Assembly (NCBI GenBank): GCA_021713395.1
Contig: JAKJJT010000007.1
Location: forward strand, 28,866 to 92,865
From: Thiotrichales bacterium 19S9-11
GTDB lineage: Bacteria; Pseudomonadota; Gammaproteobacteria; Francisellales; Francisellaceae
Direction: 5' to 3'
DNA: 64,000 nucleotides
The notes under the pieces were generated by a model, which saw only the letters and a list, made by a program, of their open reading frames with translations, was not told the origin of the DNA and ran no database searches. A program made the position numbers and the translations under genes. Each line of letters begins with the position of its first letter. Within the stretch, counting starts at the first letter, position 1. This document shows positions 28,686-37,508 of this stretch, one piece after another.

Positions 28686-29484
28686 CTTTAACAGTGTGAG
28701 ACGTAGTCAGTTCACGCATGACGCGTGCAACTAATTTGGGATTGCCAGCGATTAAATTGCCGCTAGTTAAGTAGTTCTCTCCCCCATTTAGTTCACTGAT
28801 GGTTGCACCAGCTTCTCGCGCGATTAGTGAGCCTGCCGCAACATCCCATTCTTTTGCATTAAAGCACCAGCAAGCATCTAAAAATCCTGCAGCAACATAG
28901 GCTAAATCAAGCGCAAGTGAGCCGCTATATCTAAACCCTGCAACTTTATCATGTAATGCATTTAGTGATTGATAATTGTTGCTATCATAAGGTTTATTTG
29001 GCGAAGCACCAATTAAAGTACCATCTAATTTTTGACGACTAGATGCTCTAATCCTTCTATCGTTTAATTGAGCGCCATTACCTCTTATTGCTGTAAATAA
29101 CTGATCTGTATTTGGATTATAAATAACACCTAACTCAACTCGGTGTCTGTATTTTAGAGCAATAGATACACAAAAGTGTCCCAAGCCGTGAAGATAGTTG
29201 GTTGTGCCATCGATTGGGTCAACAACCCAAGTGTAGTCAGACTCAGAGTTGCCAACTAAGCCAGCTTCTTCAGATAATATAGCATGATCTGGGTAAGCTT
29301 TTTGTAAGTGATAAAGAATTTCTCTTTCTGACAGTAAGTCAACTTCAGAAACGAAGTCATTTGGTGATTTTTCTTTAAATGAAATATCTGATAAATTTTC
29401 AAGCTTACGTAACATTAGGTCACCAGCTTTGCGTGCTGCCCTAATCGCAATGGTTTGCATTGGTTGTACTGATAGACCGATCAT
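28675..29484 (-). CDS. suhB: inositol-1-monophosphatase family protein SuhB
   Basis: 269 residues. Metal-binding motifs of the IMPase family are visible: ILSEEAGL, WVVDPIDGTTNYLHGLGHFC and EWDVAAGSLIAREAGA. In gammaproteobacteria SuhB also joins the rRNA antitermination complex. It is divergent from trmJ, as in many relatives (suhB/trmJ), and overlaps rsmB. Confidence 0.95.
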   Translation of the reverse strand: MIGLSVQPMQTIAIRAARKAGDLMLRKLENLSDISFKEKSPNDFVSEVDLLSEREILYHLQKAYPDHAILSEEAGLVGNSESDYTWVVDPIDGTTNYLHGLGHFCVSIALKYRHRVELGVIYNPNTDQLFTAIRGNGAQLNDRRIRASSRQKLDGTLIGASPNKPYDSNNYQSLNALHDKVAGFRYSGSLALDLAYVAAGFLDACWCFNAKEWDVAAGSLIAREAGATISELNGGENYLTSGNLIAGNPKLVARVMRELTTSHTVKDEH

Positions 29485-29587
29485 AAGTTAAATCCAATAA
29501 AATATTTTAGTTCTTATAGTTTAGAATTTAAGTGTGGTAGCATGATACACTAATTTAAATCAAGCGAATAGCCATAACGTAAAAAAC

Positions 29588-30331
29588 ATGCTAGAAAAAG
29601 TACGGATTATTTTAGTCGAGCCTTCACATATGGGCAATATAGGTTCCAGTGCTCGAGCCATGATGAATATGGGCTTAAAATCATTATACCTTGTTAACCC
29701 GAAAGAAGAGCCAGGCATAGAAAGTCATCAGTTGGCTTCAGGCGCAAGTCAAGTATTAACTGAAGCGAACATCTGCTCTACATTAGCTGAAGCCTTAGAG
29801 GGCGTAGGATTAGTTATAGGAACCAGCGCAAGAGCGCGTAAGCTTTCATTGCCGATTATTAATGTTAGAGAGGCTGCAACTGAAATTAATACTTTCTTAG
29901 AGCAAGCATCACAGTCAAATAGTCAAGACGAAGTTGCAATCTTATTTGGTAGAGAAAGAACTGGGCTTTATAATGAAGAGATATTGATGTGTCATAAACA
30001 TTTATACATCCCAGCAAGTAAAGAATATAACTCACTGAACTTAGCACAGGCCGTTCAAATTATTGCTTATGAAGTTCGGATGGCATTTCGAAATAAGCTT
30101 AATGATATGCCTCAACTACCATATGTTAAGAAAGCATCTCAAAAACAATATGAAGGATTGTATGACCATTTATCTGAGATGTTAGTGGCAACAGAGTTTC
30201 TGGATCCAGCTAACCCTGGTCTTGTGCTAGAGAGAGTAAAACGTATTTTTCAAAGAGCTCAACTGGAAGAGTCAGAGATTCATTTACTGAGAGGGATAAT
30301 AAAGCAGGTGTTAACTCATAGTAAAAATTAA
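29588..30331 (+). CDS. trmJ: tRNA (cytidine/uridine-2'-O-)-methyltransferase TrmJ
   Basis: 247 residues, SPOUT (TrmH/SpoU) superfamily. VRIILVEPSHMGNIGSSARA, NMGLKSLYLVNPKEE, AILFGRERTGLYNEEI and IPASKEYNSLNLAQAVQIIA form the trefoil-knot SAM site, and a C-terminal helical extension (~170-247) is the TrmJ-specific part. It modifies position 32 of several tRNAs. The T4SS operon starts about 160 bases downstream. Confidence 0.94.
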   Translation: MLEKVRIILVEPSHMGNIGSSARAMMNMGLKSLYLVNPKEEPGIESHQLASGASQVLTEANICSTLAEALEGVGLVIGTSARARKLSLPIINVREAATEINTFLEQASQSNSQDEVAILFGRERTGLYNEEILMCHKHLYIPASKEYNSLNLAQAVQIIAYEVRMAFRNKLNDMPQLPYVKKASQKQYEGLYDHLSEMLVATEFLDPANPGLVLERVKRIFQRAQLEESEIHLLRGIIKQVLTHSKN

Positions 30332-30399
30332 AAATGATTGACCAAAGCGTTAGTTAAGTCTATTTTTAGTTGTTTGAGATAGGTCGCAGTTAACGAGCA

Positions 30400-30427
30400 T
30401 TGCTATGCTACTAAAATAGACTATACT
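30400..30427 (+). promoter_or_regulatory. candidate sigma70 promoter of the trb operon
   Basis: TTGCTA (30400-30405) and TATACT (30422-30427) with a 16-base spacer, about 60 bases before the trbC start. It lies in the only sizeable gap before the operon, so it is the best candidate; all eleven following genes are tightly packed. Confidence 0.55.
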
Positions 30428-30489
30428 CAATCGTAGAGTTAAGAGGAATTTAATATCAAGTTTAATGATGAAAAAGGAGATCAAGCCAC

Positions 30490-30822
30490 ATGAAGCAGAA
30501 AGCTCAAAAGATTTTTAATAAAATTATCTTTGGTGGGGTTTTATATTTTTTATTTACAGCAGTTTCTATTGCCAGTGATATGGGTGGAGAAGACTTGCCG
30601 TGGTTGAAGCCCCTAGAAACTATTACAAATGCAATTTCTGGTCCAGTTGCAAAACTAGTAGGTGTTGTTGCAATTGTTTTAGCAGGTTTAGGTATTGCTT
30701 TTGGGGAAAGTGGTAGCGGTGTAAGAAGATTATTCCAAGTTGTTATGGGCTTGGCAATTGCATTTACTGCTGCAAGCATTGTTGCATCATGGAGTGGAGG
30801 CTCTTCTGGAGTCGTATTTTAA
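30490..30822 (+). CDS. trbC: T4SS pilin TrbC/VirB2
   Basis: 110 residues: signal peptide (about 1-28, ending IAS), a Gly-rich polar stretch, the family segment LPWLKPLETITNAISGPVAK, two hydrophobic helices separated by a short basic loop (GSGVRRL), and a Gly/Ser tail. Prepropilins of this type are cut at both ends and, in IncP systems, cyclised by TraF; a traF homologue lies downstream in the same operon. AAGGAG (30475-30480) precedes the start. Confidence 0.88.
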   Translation: MKQKAQKIFNKIIFGGVLYFLFTAVSIASDMGGEDLPWLKPLETITNAISGPVAKLVGVVAIVLAGLGIAFGESGSGVRRLFQVVMGLAIAFTAASIVASWSGGSSGVVF

Positions 30823-31076
30823 TGGCTACGCCTGGGTTTCAAGTCAAGGTTCATAGCGCTTTAACTGCGCCTATGTTAACAGCGGGTGTTCCAAGGCAAT
30901 TTTTTATCCTAAATATGACATTTTTGGCAGCAATTACTTTGGGGATGCAGTCACTGTATGCAATTCCTGTCTGTTTGATTTTACATTTTGTTGCAGTCAT
31001 GATGGCAAAAAAGGACCCGCATTTTTTTCAAGTTATGGTTCGGCATGTAAAACAAAAAAGTTATTATGGCATATAG
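30822..31076 (+). CDS. trbD: T4SS protein TrbD/VirB3
   Basis: 84 residues from ATG 30822, which overlaps the trbC stop as TAATG, with GGAG 10 bases ahead. The pattern is typical of VirB3: VHSALTAPMLTAGVPRQFFI, a hydrophobic helical hairpin, and a basic end with AKKDPHFFQVMVRHVKQ. It is an inner-membrane protein that works with the VirB4 ATPase. Confidence 0.9.
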   Translation: MATPGFQVKVHSALTAPMLTAGVPRQFFILNMTFLAAITLGMQSLYAIPVCLILHFVAVMMAKKDPHFFQVMVRHVKQKSYYGI

Positions 31077-31079
31077 CGT

Positions 31080-33539
31080 ATGTTAAATTTATTGGAATTT
31101 AGGAAAAAACCAGATCGTTTAACGGATTTATTGCCCTGGGCTGCTTTAATTGCACCAGGAATTATCTTGAATAAAGATGGATCATTCCAACAAAGTTTGC
31201 TTTATCGTGGTCCTGATTTAGAGTCTTCAACTGAACCTCAGCTAGTGTCAGCAACAGCAAGACTGAACAATGCGCTAAAAAGATTAGGTTCAGGTTGGGG
31301 GTTATATATTGAAGCAAGAAGACGTCAGGCAGTCAGTTATCCTAAAGAGGATTATTTTTCAGATCCAGTAAGTTGGCTTATTAATGTTGAGCGTCAGGAT
31401 TTATTTGAGCGGGAGGGTGAAAACTATGAAAGTGATTACTACCTGACATTTCAATATTTGCCGCCACAAGAGGCGATTTCAAAAGTTTCTAATGTCTTTG
31501 TTCGAAAAACAAAATCAGAAGGAAAAGCATCAGCAACAGCTTATAAAAAACAGTTGGCTTACTTTAGTAAGACAATTAATCAGTTGTATGATATAGCCAG
31601 AGATTTTATGTATGATGTGCGTTTTTTGACAGATGAGGAAACATTAACTTATCTGCATAATTGTATTTCAGATAAAGAGCAGACAGTTCGTGTGCCAGAT
31701 ACACCAATGTATCTGGATGGTATATTGGCTGATACGCCTCTGGTTGGAGGGCTTGAGCCTCAATTAGGAAAATACCACATAAGAACAGTTTCCATTTTAG
31801 GTTTTCCAAGCACATCAGTTCCTGCAATGCTTGATGCGCTGAACTTTTTACCAATGACATATCGTTGGGTTACTCGTTTTTTACCATTAGATAAAGTTGA
31901 TGCAGAGAAAATACTATCAAAGTACCGACGTCAGTGGTTTGCTAAACGAAAAGGCGTTATGACCCTTTTAAAAGAAACGCTTTCAAAGAGTGAAAGTGCA
32001 ATGGTTGATAGTGCTGCGATGCAGAAGTCTATTGATGCAGACGAGGCGCAACAGGAACTTGCAGATGACTTTGTTAGCTTTGGCTACTATACAGCAACTA
32101 TTACGGTTTGGGATGAAGATCGTGATACGGTTTATGAGAAGCAAAGAGAAATTGAGCGTGTTATTAATGGGTTAGGTTTTGTTACCGTTTCTGAGACAGT
32201 TAATGCAGTTGAAGCTTGGTTGTCCTCACTGCCGGGACAGCCAAACGCCAATGTGCGTATGCCATTAATGCATAGCTTAAATTTATCTCATTTACTGCCA
32301 TTTTCAGCAGTATGGGCAGGCCCGATTAGAAATGATCATTTAGATGGTCCGCCTCTACTATATGCACGTACAGCGGGTAATACGCCATTTAGGCTATCAA
32401 ACTACATTGGAGATGTTGGACATCAGATGATACTTGGTCCAACGGGATCAGGTAAGTCTGTTTTATTAAATGTTATGGGTGCGCAGTTTTTGCGATATAA
32501 AGATGCTCAAGTATTTATTTTTGATAAAGGGGGGAGTTTTTATTCGTTAACTTCTGGTATTGGAGGGCAATATTATGAAGTTGGTGATGTAGGTCAAGGC
32601 GGTTTGGTTTTTCAACCATTAGCTTATATTGATGAAATGAAAGAAAGAATATGGGCACAAGAGTGGGTAGTTGGTTTATTGATTAATGAAAATATCACAA
32701 TTACTCCAGAGGTTAGAGAAACAGTTTGGAGCGCTTTAAATGCATTAGCAGAGGTACCTAAAGAGCAAAGAACATTAACAGGCTTAAAGTCATTTACTCA
32801 AGATCAGCATCTAAGGCTTGCGCTAGAAACTTATACATTAGGTGGTGCGTATGGCGAAGTACTTGATTGTGATCAAGAACACTTTGAGTCAGGTAACTGG
32901 CAATGTTTTGAGATGGAGCGTTTGATGGCAACGCCAAATATTATTGCGCCAGTATTAGCTTATATATTTCATGTTTTAGAAAAACGGTTTCAGGGGCAGC
33001 CAACATTAATGATTTTAGATGAAGCTTGGTTGTTTTTAGATCACCCTATTTTTGCAGATAAAATTAGAGAATGGTTGAAAACGCTTAGAAAACAGAATGT
33101 TGCCGTTGTATTTGCAACACAATCAGTTGATGATGCATTAAAATCGCCTTTGGTTTCAGCGCTAAATGAGTCATGCCCTTCAAGAATATTTCTGCCTAAT
33201 GATAGAGCTATGGAGCCAAGTGTTGCAGAAGGTTATGAAAGTCTAGGCCTTAACCAACGCCAAATACAAATCCTGGCTCATGCGATCCCTAAAAGACAAT
33301 ATTACTTTCAGTCATATAAAGGCAATTGCTTATTTGATTTGGGATTAGGGCCTATTGCATTAGCATTTTGCGCTTCCTCAACGCCAGAAGATAAAAAAAT
33401 GGTAAATCAAGTATTAGAAAAATCTCAAGGTGATTACCATGAGTATTTGCGTTCTTACCTGCATGCGAAAGGGCTAGATTGGGCTTATGATATTATGAAA
33501 GAATACTTTACTGGGGATGGTTCTTATGCAGCCGACTAA
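31080..33539 (+). CDS. trbE: T4SS ATPase TrbE/VirB4
   Basis: 819 residues. CagE/TrbE N-terminal domain (starts LEFRKKPDRLTDLLPWAALI, typical of TrbE), then the ATPase domain with Walker A LGPTGSGKSVLLN near 452, Walker B LMILDEAWLFL near 640 and FATQSVDDAL. It powers pilus and channel assembly at the inner membrane. It is unrelated in detail to the DotO ATPase at 14822, so the window holds two independent VirB4-class motors. It lies 3 bases after trbD. Confidence 0.95.
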   Translation: MLNLLEFRKKPDRLTDLLPWAALIAPGIILNKDGSFQQSLLYRGPDLESSTEPQLVSATARLNNALKRLGSGWGLYIEARRRQAVSYPKEDYFSDPVSWLINVERQDLFEREGENYESDYYLTFQYLPPQEAISKVSNVFVRKTKSEGKASATAYKKQLAYFSKTINQLYDIARDFMYDVRFLTDEETLTYLHNCISDKEQTVRVPDTPMYLDGILADTPLVGGLEPQLGKYHIRTVSILGFPSTSVPAMLDALNFLPMTYRWVTRFLPLDKVDAEKILSKYRRQWFAKRKGVMTLLKETLSKSESAMVDSAAMQKSIDADEAQQELADDFVSFGYYTATITVWDEDRDTVYEKQREIERVINGLGFVTVSETVNAVEAWLSSLPGQPNANVRMPLMHSLNLSHLLPFSAVWAGPIRNDHLDGPPLLYARTAGNTPFRLSNYIGDVGHQMILGPTGSGKSVLLNVMGAQFLRYKDAQVFIFDKGGSFYSLTSGIGGQYYEVGDVGQGGLVFQPLAYIDEMKERIWAQEWVVGLLINENITITPEVRETVWSALNALAEVPKEQRTLTGLKSFTQDQHLRLALETYTLGGAYGEVLDCDQEHFESGNWQCFEMERLMATPNIIAPVLAYIFHVLEKRFQGQPTLMILDEAWLFLDHPIFADKIREWLKTLRKQNVAVVFATQSVDDALKSPLVSALNESCPSRIFLPNDRAMEPSVAEGYESLGLNQRQIQILAHAIPKRQYYFQSYKGNCLFDLGLGPIALAFCASSTPEDKKMVNQVLEKSQGDYHEYLRSYLHAKGLDWAYDIMKEYFTGDGSYAAD

Positions 33540-34173
33540 CTTTCCTTTTGGTAAAGAGCTTAAGCCTTATCGCTACGGAGAGATAGAAACCCCTTTTTTA
33601 TCTAAAAAACAGCAATATGATGCACCAATTGGACAATGGCGACAAAGAGCATATAGTTGGCGATTACTTTTTTTTGTTAACATAGGTATTGCACTGTTAT
33701 TAGTCCTATATTTGATTTTAATTCTGAGTGTTCGACCGTTCAGTATCGCTGTCGTTTCAACAACACCAGAAGGTCATGTTAAGGGTGTATATAAGCTAGA
33801 TTTAAATAGTAGTGCAGATATTTCAATTTATCATGGATTTATACAAAAAGGTATACAGCAATTTCTCTCATCAAAAGATAGTGCTGGTATGGGGGCATAT
33901 TTTTCACCTAATTCTGTTAATCAGTTAGAACAATTTTTTAAAGGTAGGCCAACAGAAAATATACGCTTGAAGCAGTGTCAGTTTGTTAATAAAGGTCAAA
34001 TAGTTTGTCAACTGCATTACGGCACTAAACAGGCATCTGAAAAGGTAAATATTATGTTATTAATTACCAGTAAAGTACCAAATAATGTAGGCGAAATTAA
34101 GTATAATCCACTAGGCTTATTCATTAAGAACATTACATTTCAGCCAGATAACATAAATGAAAGTAAAAGGTAA
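33526..34173 (+). CDS. VirB8-like T4SS protein, divergent
   Basis: About 215 residues with the topology of VirB8: cytosolic N-terminus, a transmembrane helix (around residues 48-70, SWRLLFFVNIGIALLLVLYL) and a periplasmic domain. The GQWRQRAYSWRLLFF segment mirrors IQAKNWRLACLIS of the next gene, so the two look like ancient paralogs. The periplasmic part is too divergent for certainty; it has two cysteines (LKQCQFVNKG and IVCQLHY) that may pair. ATG 33526, inside the trbE 3' end, has GGGGATGG at a good distance. Confidence 0.6.
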   Translation: MQPTNFPFGKELKPYRYGEIETPFLSKKQQYDAPIGQWRQRAYSWRLLFFVNIGIALLLVLYLILILSVRPFSIAVVSTTPEGHVKGVYKLDLNSSADISIYHGFIQKGIQQFLSSKDSAGMGAYFSPNSVNQLEQFFKGRPTENIRLKQCQFVNKGQIVCQLHYGTKQASEKVNIMLLITSKVPNNVGEIKYNPLGLFIKNITFQPDNINESKR

Positions 34174-34182
34174 ATATGCAAT

Positions 34183-34857
34183 ATGGAATCAAAGAAGGAT
34201 ACTAAAGCAGAAAAGCAGTATGTTAATGCATATCAAGAGTGGAATGAGCGGATAGGCTCAGCTCACATACAAGCAAAAAACTGGCGACTTGCTTGTTTGA
34301 TCTCAATATTAGTTATTTTGTTATTACTAGTTAGTATTATTATGGTGATCTCATCGCAAGAGAGATATGTCTATGTTGCAGAAGTTAAACCTGGCGAACA
34401 TGTTTCAAATGTTAAGCGAGTTGGTGTGACTGTTGAGCCGTCAAAAGGTCAGCAGATAGCATTGATAGGTAACTTTATTGAAAATATTATGTCTATACCA
34501 CTTGATCCAGTAGTTTTAAAGAAGAACTGGGTGGATGCTTTCCAAATGGTTGAGGGTCAAGCAACTCGTCAGTTAAATCATTTAATGCAGAAAGAAAAAC
34601 CGTTCACAAAAATCGGTAAGGTTGTACAATCAACAACAGTTGAATCTGTAACACAAGTTAGTGATAATAGTTTTGATGTTACATGGGCAACGAAAACAAT
34701 TGATAGAACAGGAAAAACATTAGCAGTTAGGCTATATTCTGGTGTCTTTACACTATTTAAATTTAGTGCGCCTGAAACACTTGCGCAGCTATTTGTTAAT
34801 CCGACTAATATGCGAATAGGCTATTTCTCATTTAATGAAAAAGGATCAAGTCGATGA
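34183..34857 (+). CDS. trbF: T4SS inner-membrane protein TrbF/VirB8
   Basis: 224 residues with the TrbF pattern: YVNAYQEWNERIGSAHIQAK, NWRLACLISILVILLLLV (transmembrane), YVAEVKPGEHVSNVKRVG, and a periplasmic NTF2-like domain with WVDAFQMVEGQATRQLN and TVESVTQVSDNSFDVTWATK. It bridges the inner membrane and the core complex. It ends with an ATGA overlap into trbG. Confidence 0.9.
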   Translation: MESKKDTKAEKQYVNAYQEWNERIGSAHIQAKNWRLACLISILVILLLLVSIIMVISSQERYVYVAEVKPGEHVSNVKRVGVTVEPSKGQQIALIGNFIENIMSIPLDPVVLKKNWVDAFQMVEGQATRQLNHLMQKEKPFTKIGKVVQSTTVESVTQVSDNSFDVTWATKTIDRTGKTLAVRLYSGVFTLFKFSAPETLAQLFVNPTNMRIGYFSFNEKGSSR

Positions 34858-35864
34858 AAAAAATAATCTACTTATTGCCGGTAGTTGTAGCATTAGGTGG
34901 CTGCAATTCCTTTGGAGGGAAAGATACATCTGGTAACGGTTTTGTAAGAGCAGAAAGTGCAACAACAGTTCAAACCAAAGTAGTTAGAGAATATGTTCCT
35001 GTGCCAGTGCCAGGTCAATTAATGCCAGTTCCATCTGCTGTGCCTAGTCATGTTATGGATCAAGGAAACAAAGAAAAATCACAAACATTTTTAAGTAAAG
35101 AAGCGGCTGTTGAGTATGCAAATAAGCATGCGCAAGTTTACCCTAGCCAAAGTGATTTTTTTAACGCAATGATGACTTATAATTACATGCCAGGAGCAGT
35201 TTATACAATTTATACTTCACCATTAAAAATTACAGATATTGTAATGGAATCAGGTGAAAAGTTGATTTCACAAGCAGCTGGTGATACCTTGCGCTGGCAA
35301 ATTGCTCAGACTTATAGTGGAGAAGGTAAAAATACACAACAGCATATACTTGTAAAGCCAAGTAAGGCAGATTTGGATAATACTTTACTAATTACAACAA
35401 ATAAAAGAACTTATCATTTGATTTTAAAATCAACAGATGGTGATGCTTATATGGTATCTGTTAAATGGGAATACCCTAAAGATACAGTTTATGTTTTTGA
35501 TCACCATGACTCAAATTTAGGATCCAATATGGATCCCGGCTATAGTATGGATTTATCAGATTTAAATTTTAATTATCAAGTTAGTATGTATGAAGGCAAT
35601 AATATACCAAAATGGTACCCTAAGCGAGTTTTCAATAATGGATCACATACATTTATTGAGTTTTCAAAGAAATTTAACACAAAAGCAGGTATGCCTGTGT
35701 TAGTTGTTCAAAATGATGATGGTGCAAGTCAAACAATGATCAATTGGCGCTTGAGAGGTAATTATATGATTGTAGACTCTGTTCTTGATCATGCTTTTTT
35801 ACAAACAGGTGTTGATACCACTGAAAAAACAATGGTTGAAATTATAAAAGGAATGAACAGCTAA
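34854..35864 (+). CDS. trbG: T4SS outer-core protein TrbG/VirB9, lipoprotein-type
   Basis: 336 residues. The N-terminus is a lipoprotein signal (VVVALGGC, Cys17), unusual for TrbG/VirB9, whose lipidated partner is normally the separate VirB7 or TrbH. Then come the VirB9 N-terminal domain (AVYTIYTSPLKITDIVMESG, GDTLRWQIAQTYSGEGKN, LLITTNKRTYHLILKSTDG) and the C-terminal domain (LNFNYQVS, PKWYPKRVFNNGSHTFIEFS). The latter is the clear relative of residues 28-122 of the barrel fusion at 10543. No separate virB7 gene is evident in the operon, so this protein may combine both functions (inference). Confidence 0.92.
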   Translation: MKKIIYLLPVVVALGGCNSFGGKDTSGNGFVRAESATTVQTKVVREYVPVPVPGQLMPVPSAVPSHVMDQGNKEKSQTFLSKEAAVEYANKHAQVYPSQSDFFNAMMTYNYMPGAVYTIYTSPLKITDIVMESGEKLISQAAGDTLRWQIAQTYSGEGKNTQQHILVKPSKADLDNTLLITTNKRTYHLILKSTDGDAYMVSVKWEYPKDTVYVFDHHDSNLGSNMDPGYSMDLSDLNFNYQVSMYEGNNIPKWYPKRVFNNGSHTFIEFSKKFNTKAGMPVLVVQNDDGASQTMINWRLRGNYMIVDSVLDHAFLQTGVDTTEKTMVEIIKGMNS

Positions 35865-35887
35865 TTTATTAAATAGAGAAACAGCAT

Positions 35888-37156
35888 ATGAGTAAAGATA
35901 AACAAAAATTTGACTTAAAAGGAAAGCTGCCGAAGTCAATTGAGCTAAATAAAAAGCTGATTATAGTAGTTGGTGGTACTTTAGCGTTGCTAGTGTTATT
36001 GATGGTTGTATTTTCAGCAAACAACCCAAATGATGAGCAAAACAAATCAAATGATCGAATTACTCAAATGTCACCTCAAGGTGCCGATTTGAATAGCATT
36101 AATGACGTTGATTATGCTGATGGTAGTGAAATTAATAAATTACTAGGCAGTGAACAAAAAACAAAAATTATTGAAAAAGTACCAGCTGAAATTGATAAAA
36201 AGTATAACCAGTTACAGCAGCAGTTGGAAAAAACACAGGCTCAGTTATCACAAATTCAAGCAAAGCAACGTACTGAAACGAAGACGCCTCAAAAACCAGA
36301 GTCTCCAATGGACCGTGAGGCAGGTTCATCATCTATATTTTTCCCTGGTGGGGCGCCAAGACCAGTTTCAGATAAAGAAAAGAAAGAAGATGCATTACAA
36401 AAATCTCAAGTGTCAGATAAAGATAATTCCCCCCAGGCTCAAAATGTGCGTTTTATGGAGGGGAAAGTTGATAAAGATGTAACCAATCAAAATACAATTC
36501 AGAAACCAATTTCAAAATATACGATTTTTGCAGGTAGTGTAATTCCTGCTATTTTACAAACTAAGCTTGTATCTAACCTGCCTGGAACAATTGTCGCTCG
36601 AGTCAACCAAAACGTTTATGACTCAGCAACAGGACAGTACCTATTAATTCCTAAAGGCAGTACATTAATTGGTCTATACAATTCAAGTGTTACCTATGGG
36701 CAATATCAGCTGCAGGCAAAATTTGTTCGTTTGATTCGACCAGATGGTTCATCAATTGTACTACCAAATCAGATGGGTGTTGATGATATGGGCGTTTCTG
36801 GACTAGAGGACGAAGTTGATAACCATTGGATGCAGTTGATTGGTGCAGCAGCTTTGGCAACAGTATTTAATATACCGGCAGTAATTGCACAAAATGATCA
36901 ATTAAGCGGGAATACACAAAGCTGTAGTACAGGCGATGATGGCGTCTATAGATGTACCAATAACTTAGGATCAACAACTGTTAATTCAGCTTTTCAAAGT
37001 ATTGGTGAGACAGCAACGGAGATTGGTGGAAAACTGGTTGATCGTAGCATGAATATTCAGCCAACAATTGTTATTAATGCAGGGAAAACATTTGCTGTGA
37101 TGGTAACAAAAGACTTAATTTTGCCGCCTTATCAATTAACTTCAGTTGGACCGTAG
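35888..37156 (+). CDS. trbI: T4SS core channel protein TrbI/VirB10
   Basis: 422 residues: inner-membrane helix near residues 25-42, a Gln/Lys-rich coiled and proline-containing periplasmic region (~85-190), then the VirB10 barrel domain: TIFAGSVIPAILQTKLVSNL, PGTIVARVNQNVYDSATGQY, LLIPKGSTLIGLYNSSVTYG and the end KTFAVMVTKDLILP. Two Cys (QSCSTGDDGVYRCTNN) lie in the antenna-loop region. Together with TrbG it forms the double-membrane channel. It is comparable in role to DotG at 12566. Confidence 0.93.
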   Translation: MSKDKQKFDLKGKLPKSIELNKKLIIVVGGTLALLVLLMVVFSANNPNDEQNKSNDRITQMSPQGADLNSINDVDYADGSEINKLLGSEQKTKIIEKVPAEIDKKYNQLQQQLEKTQAQLSQIQAKQRTETKTPQKPESPMDREAGSSSIFFPGGAPRPVSDKEKKEDALQKSQVSDKDNSPQAQNVRFMEGKVDKDVTNQNTIQKPISKYTIFAGSVIPAILQTKLVSNLPGTIVARVNQNVYDSATGQYLLIPKGSTLIGLYNSSVTYGQYQLQAKFVRLIRPDGSSIVLPNQMGVDDMGVSGLEDEVDNHWMQLIGAAALATVFNIPAVIAQNDQLSGNTQSCSTGDDGVYRCTNNLGSTTVNSAFQSIGETATEIGGKLVDRSMNIQPTIVINAGKTFAVMVTKDLILPPYQLTSVGP

Positions 37157-37168
37157 GAGACTGGATAA

Positions 37169-37501
37169 ATGAAAAGAGGAATGCTCTATTTTATCGGTAT
37201 TTCAATTTTCATTTATAGTCATACTGCATGGGCAGTTTATTCAAATGACTCAACAGCGAATAACCAATCGAAAGATCAAAACTCAAATCTCGCTGAAGAA
37301 ATGGATAAAAAAACGAAGGATGCGTTAAAAATATTTAAAAATTTAAAATTTAAAGACCAATCAAAACAAAACTTTTTTGATACAGTTGGGCAACCAACGG
37401 GGAATTCTGGTTTTGATGACGGTGGATTTCAAGATTTAACGACAGATGATGAGACATTTAAAATTAATGAGTCATCTAACGAAGGTATGTTAGGCAGGTG
37501 A
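37169..37501 (+). CDS. small exported protein of the trb operon (unrecognised)
   Basis: 110 residues. A signal peptide (about 1-22, ends AWA) and a polar, Asn/Lys/Asp-rich mature part with no cysteine or hydrophobic helix. Not recognisable as TrbJ/VirB5, TrbH or VirB7. It lies between trbI and trbL, 12 bases after the first and 7 before the second, so it is surely co-transcribed. It could be a periplasmic assembly factor or a pilus-associated VirB5 substitute. Confidence 0.6.
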   Translation: MKRGMLYFIGISIFIYSHTAWAVYSNDSTANNQSKDQNSNLAEEMDKKTKDALKIFKNLKFKDQSKQNFFDTVGQPTGNSGFDDGGFQDLTTDDETFKINESSNEGMLGR

Positions 37502-37508
37502 TGTAGTT

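Noticed and set aside
30504..30779. 91-codon leftward frame
   Set aside because: Antisense shadow of the trbC pilin gene, with no domain of its own.
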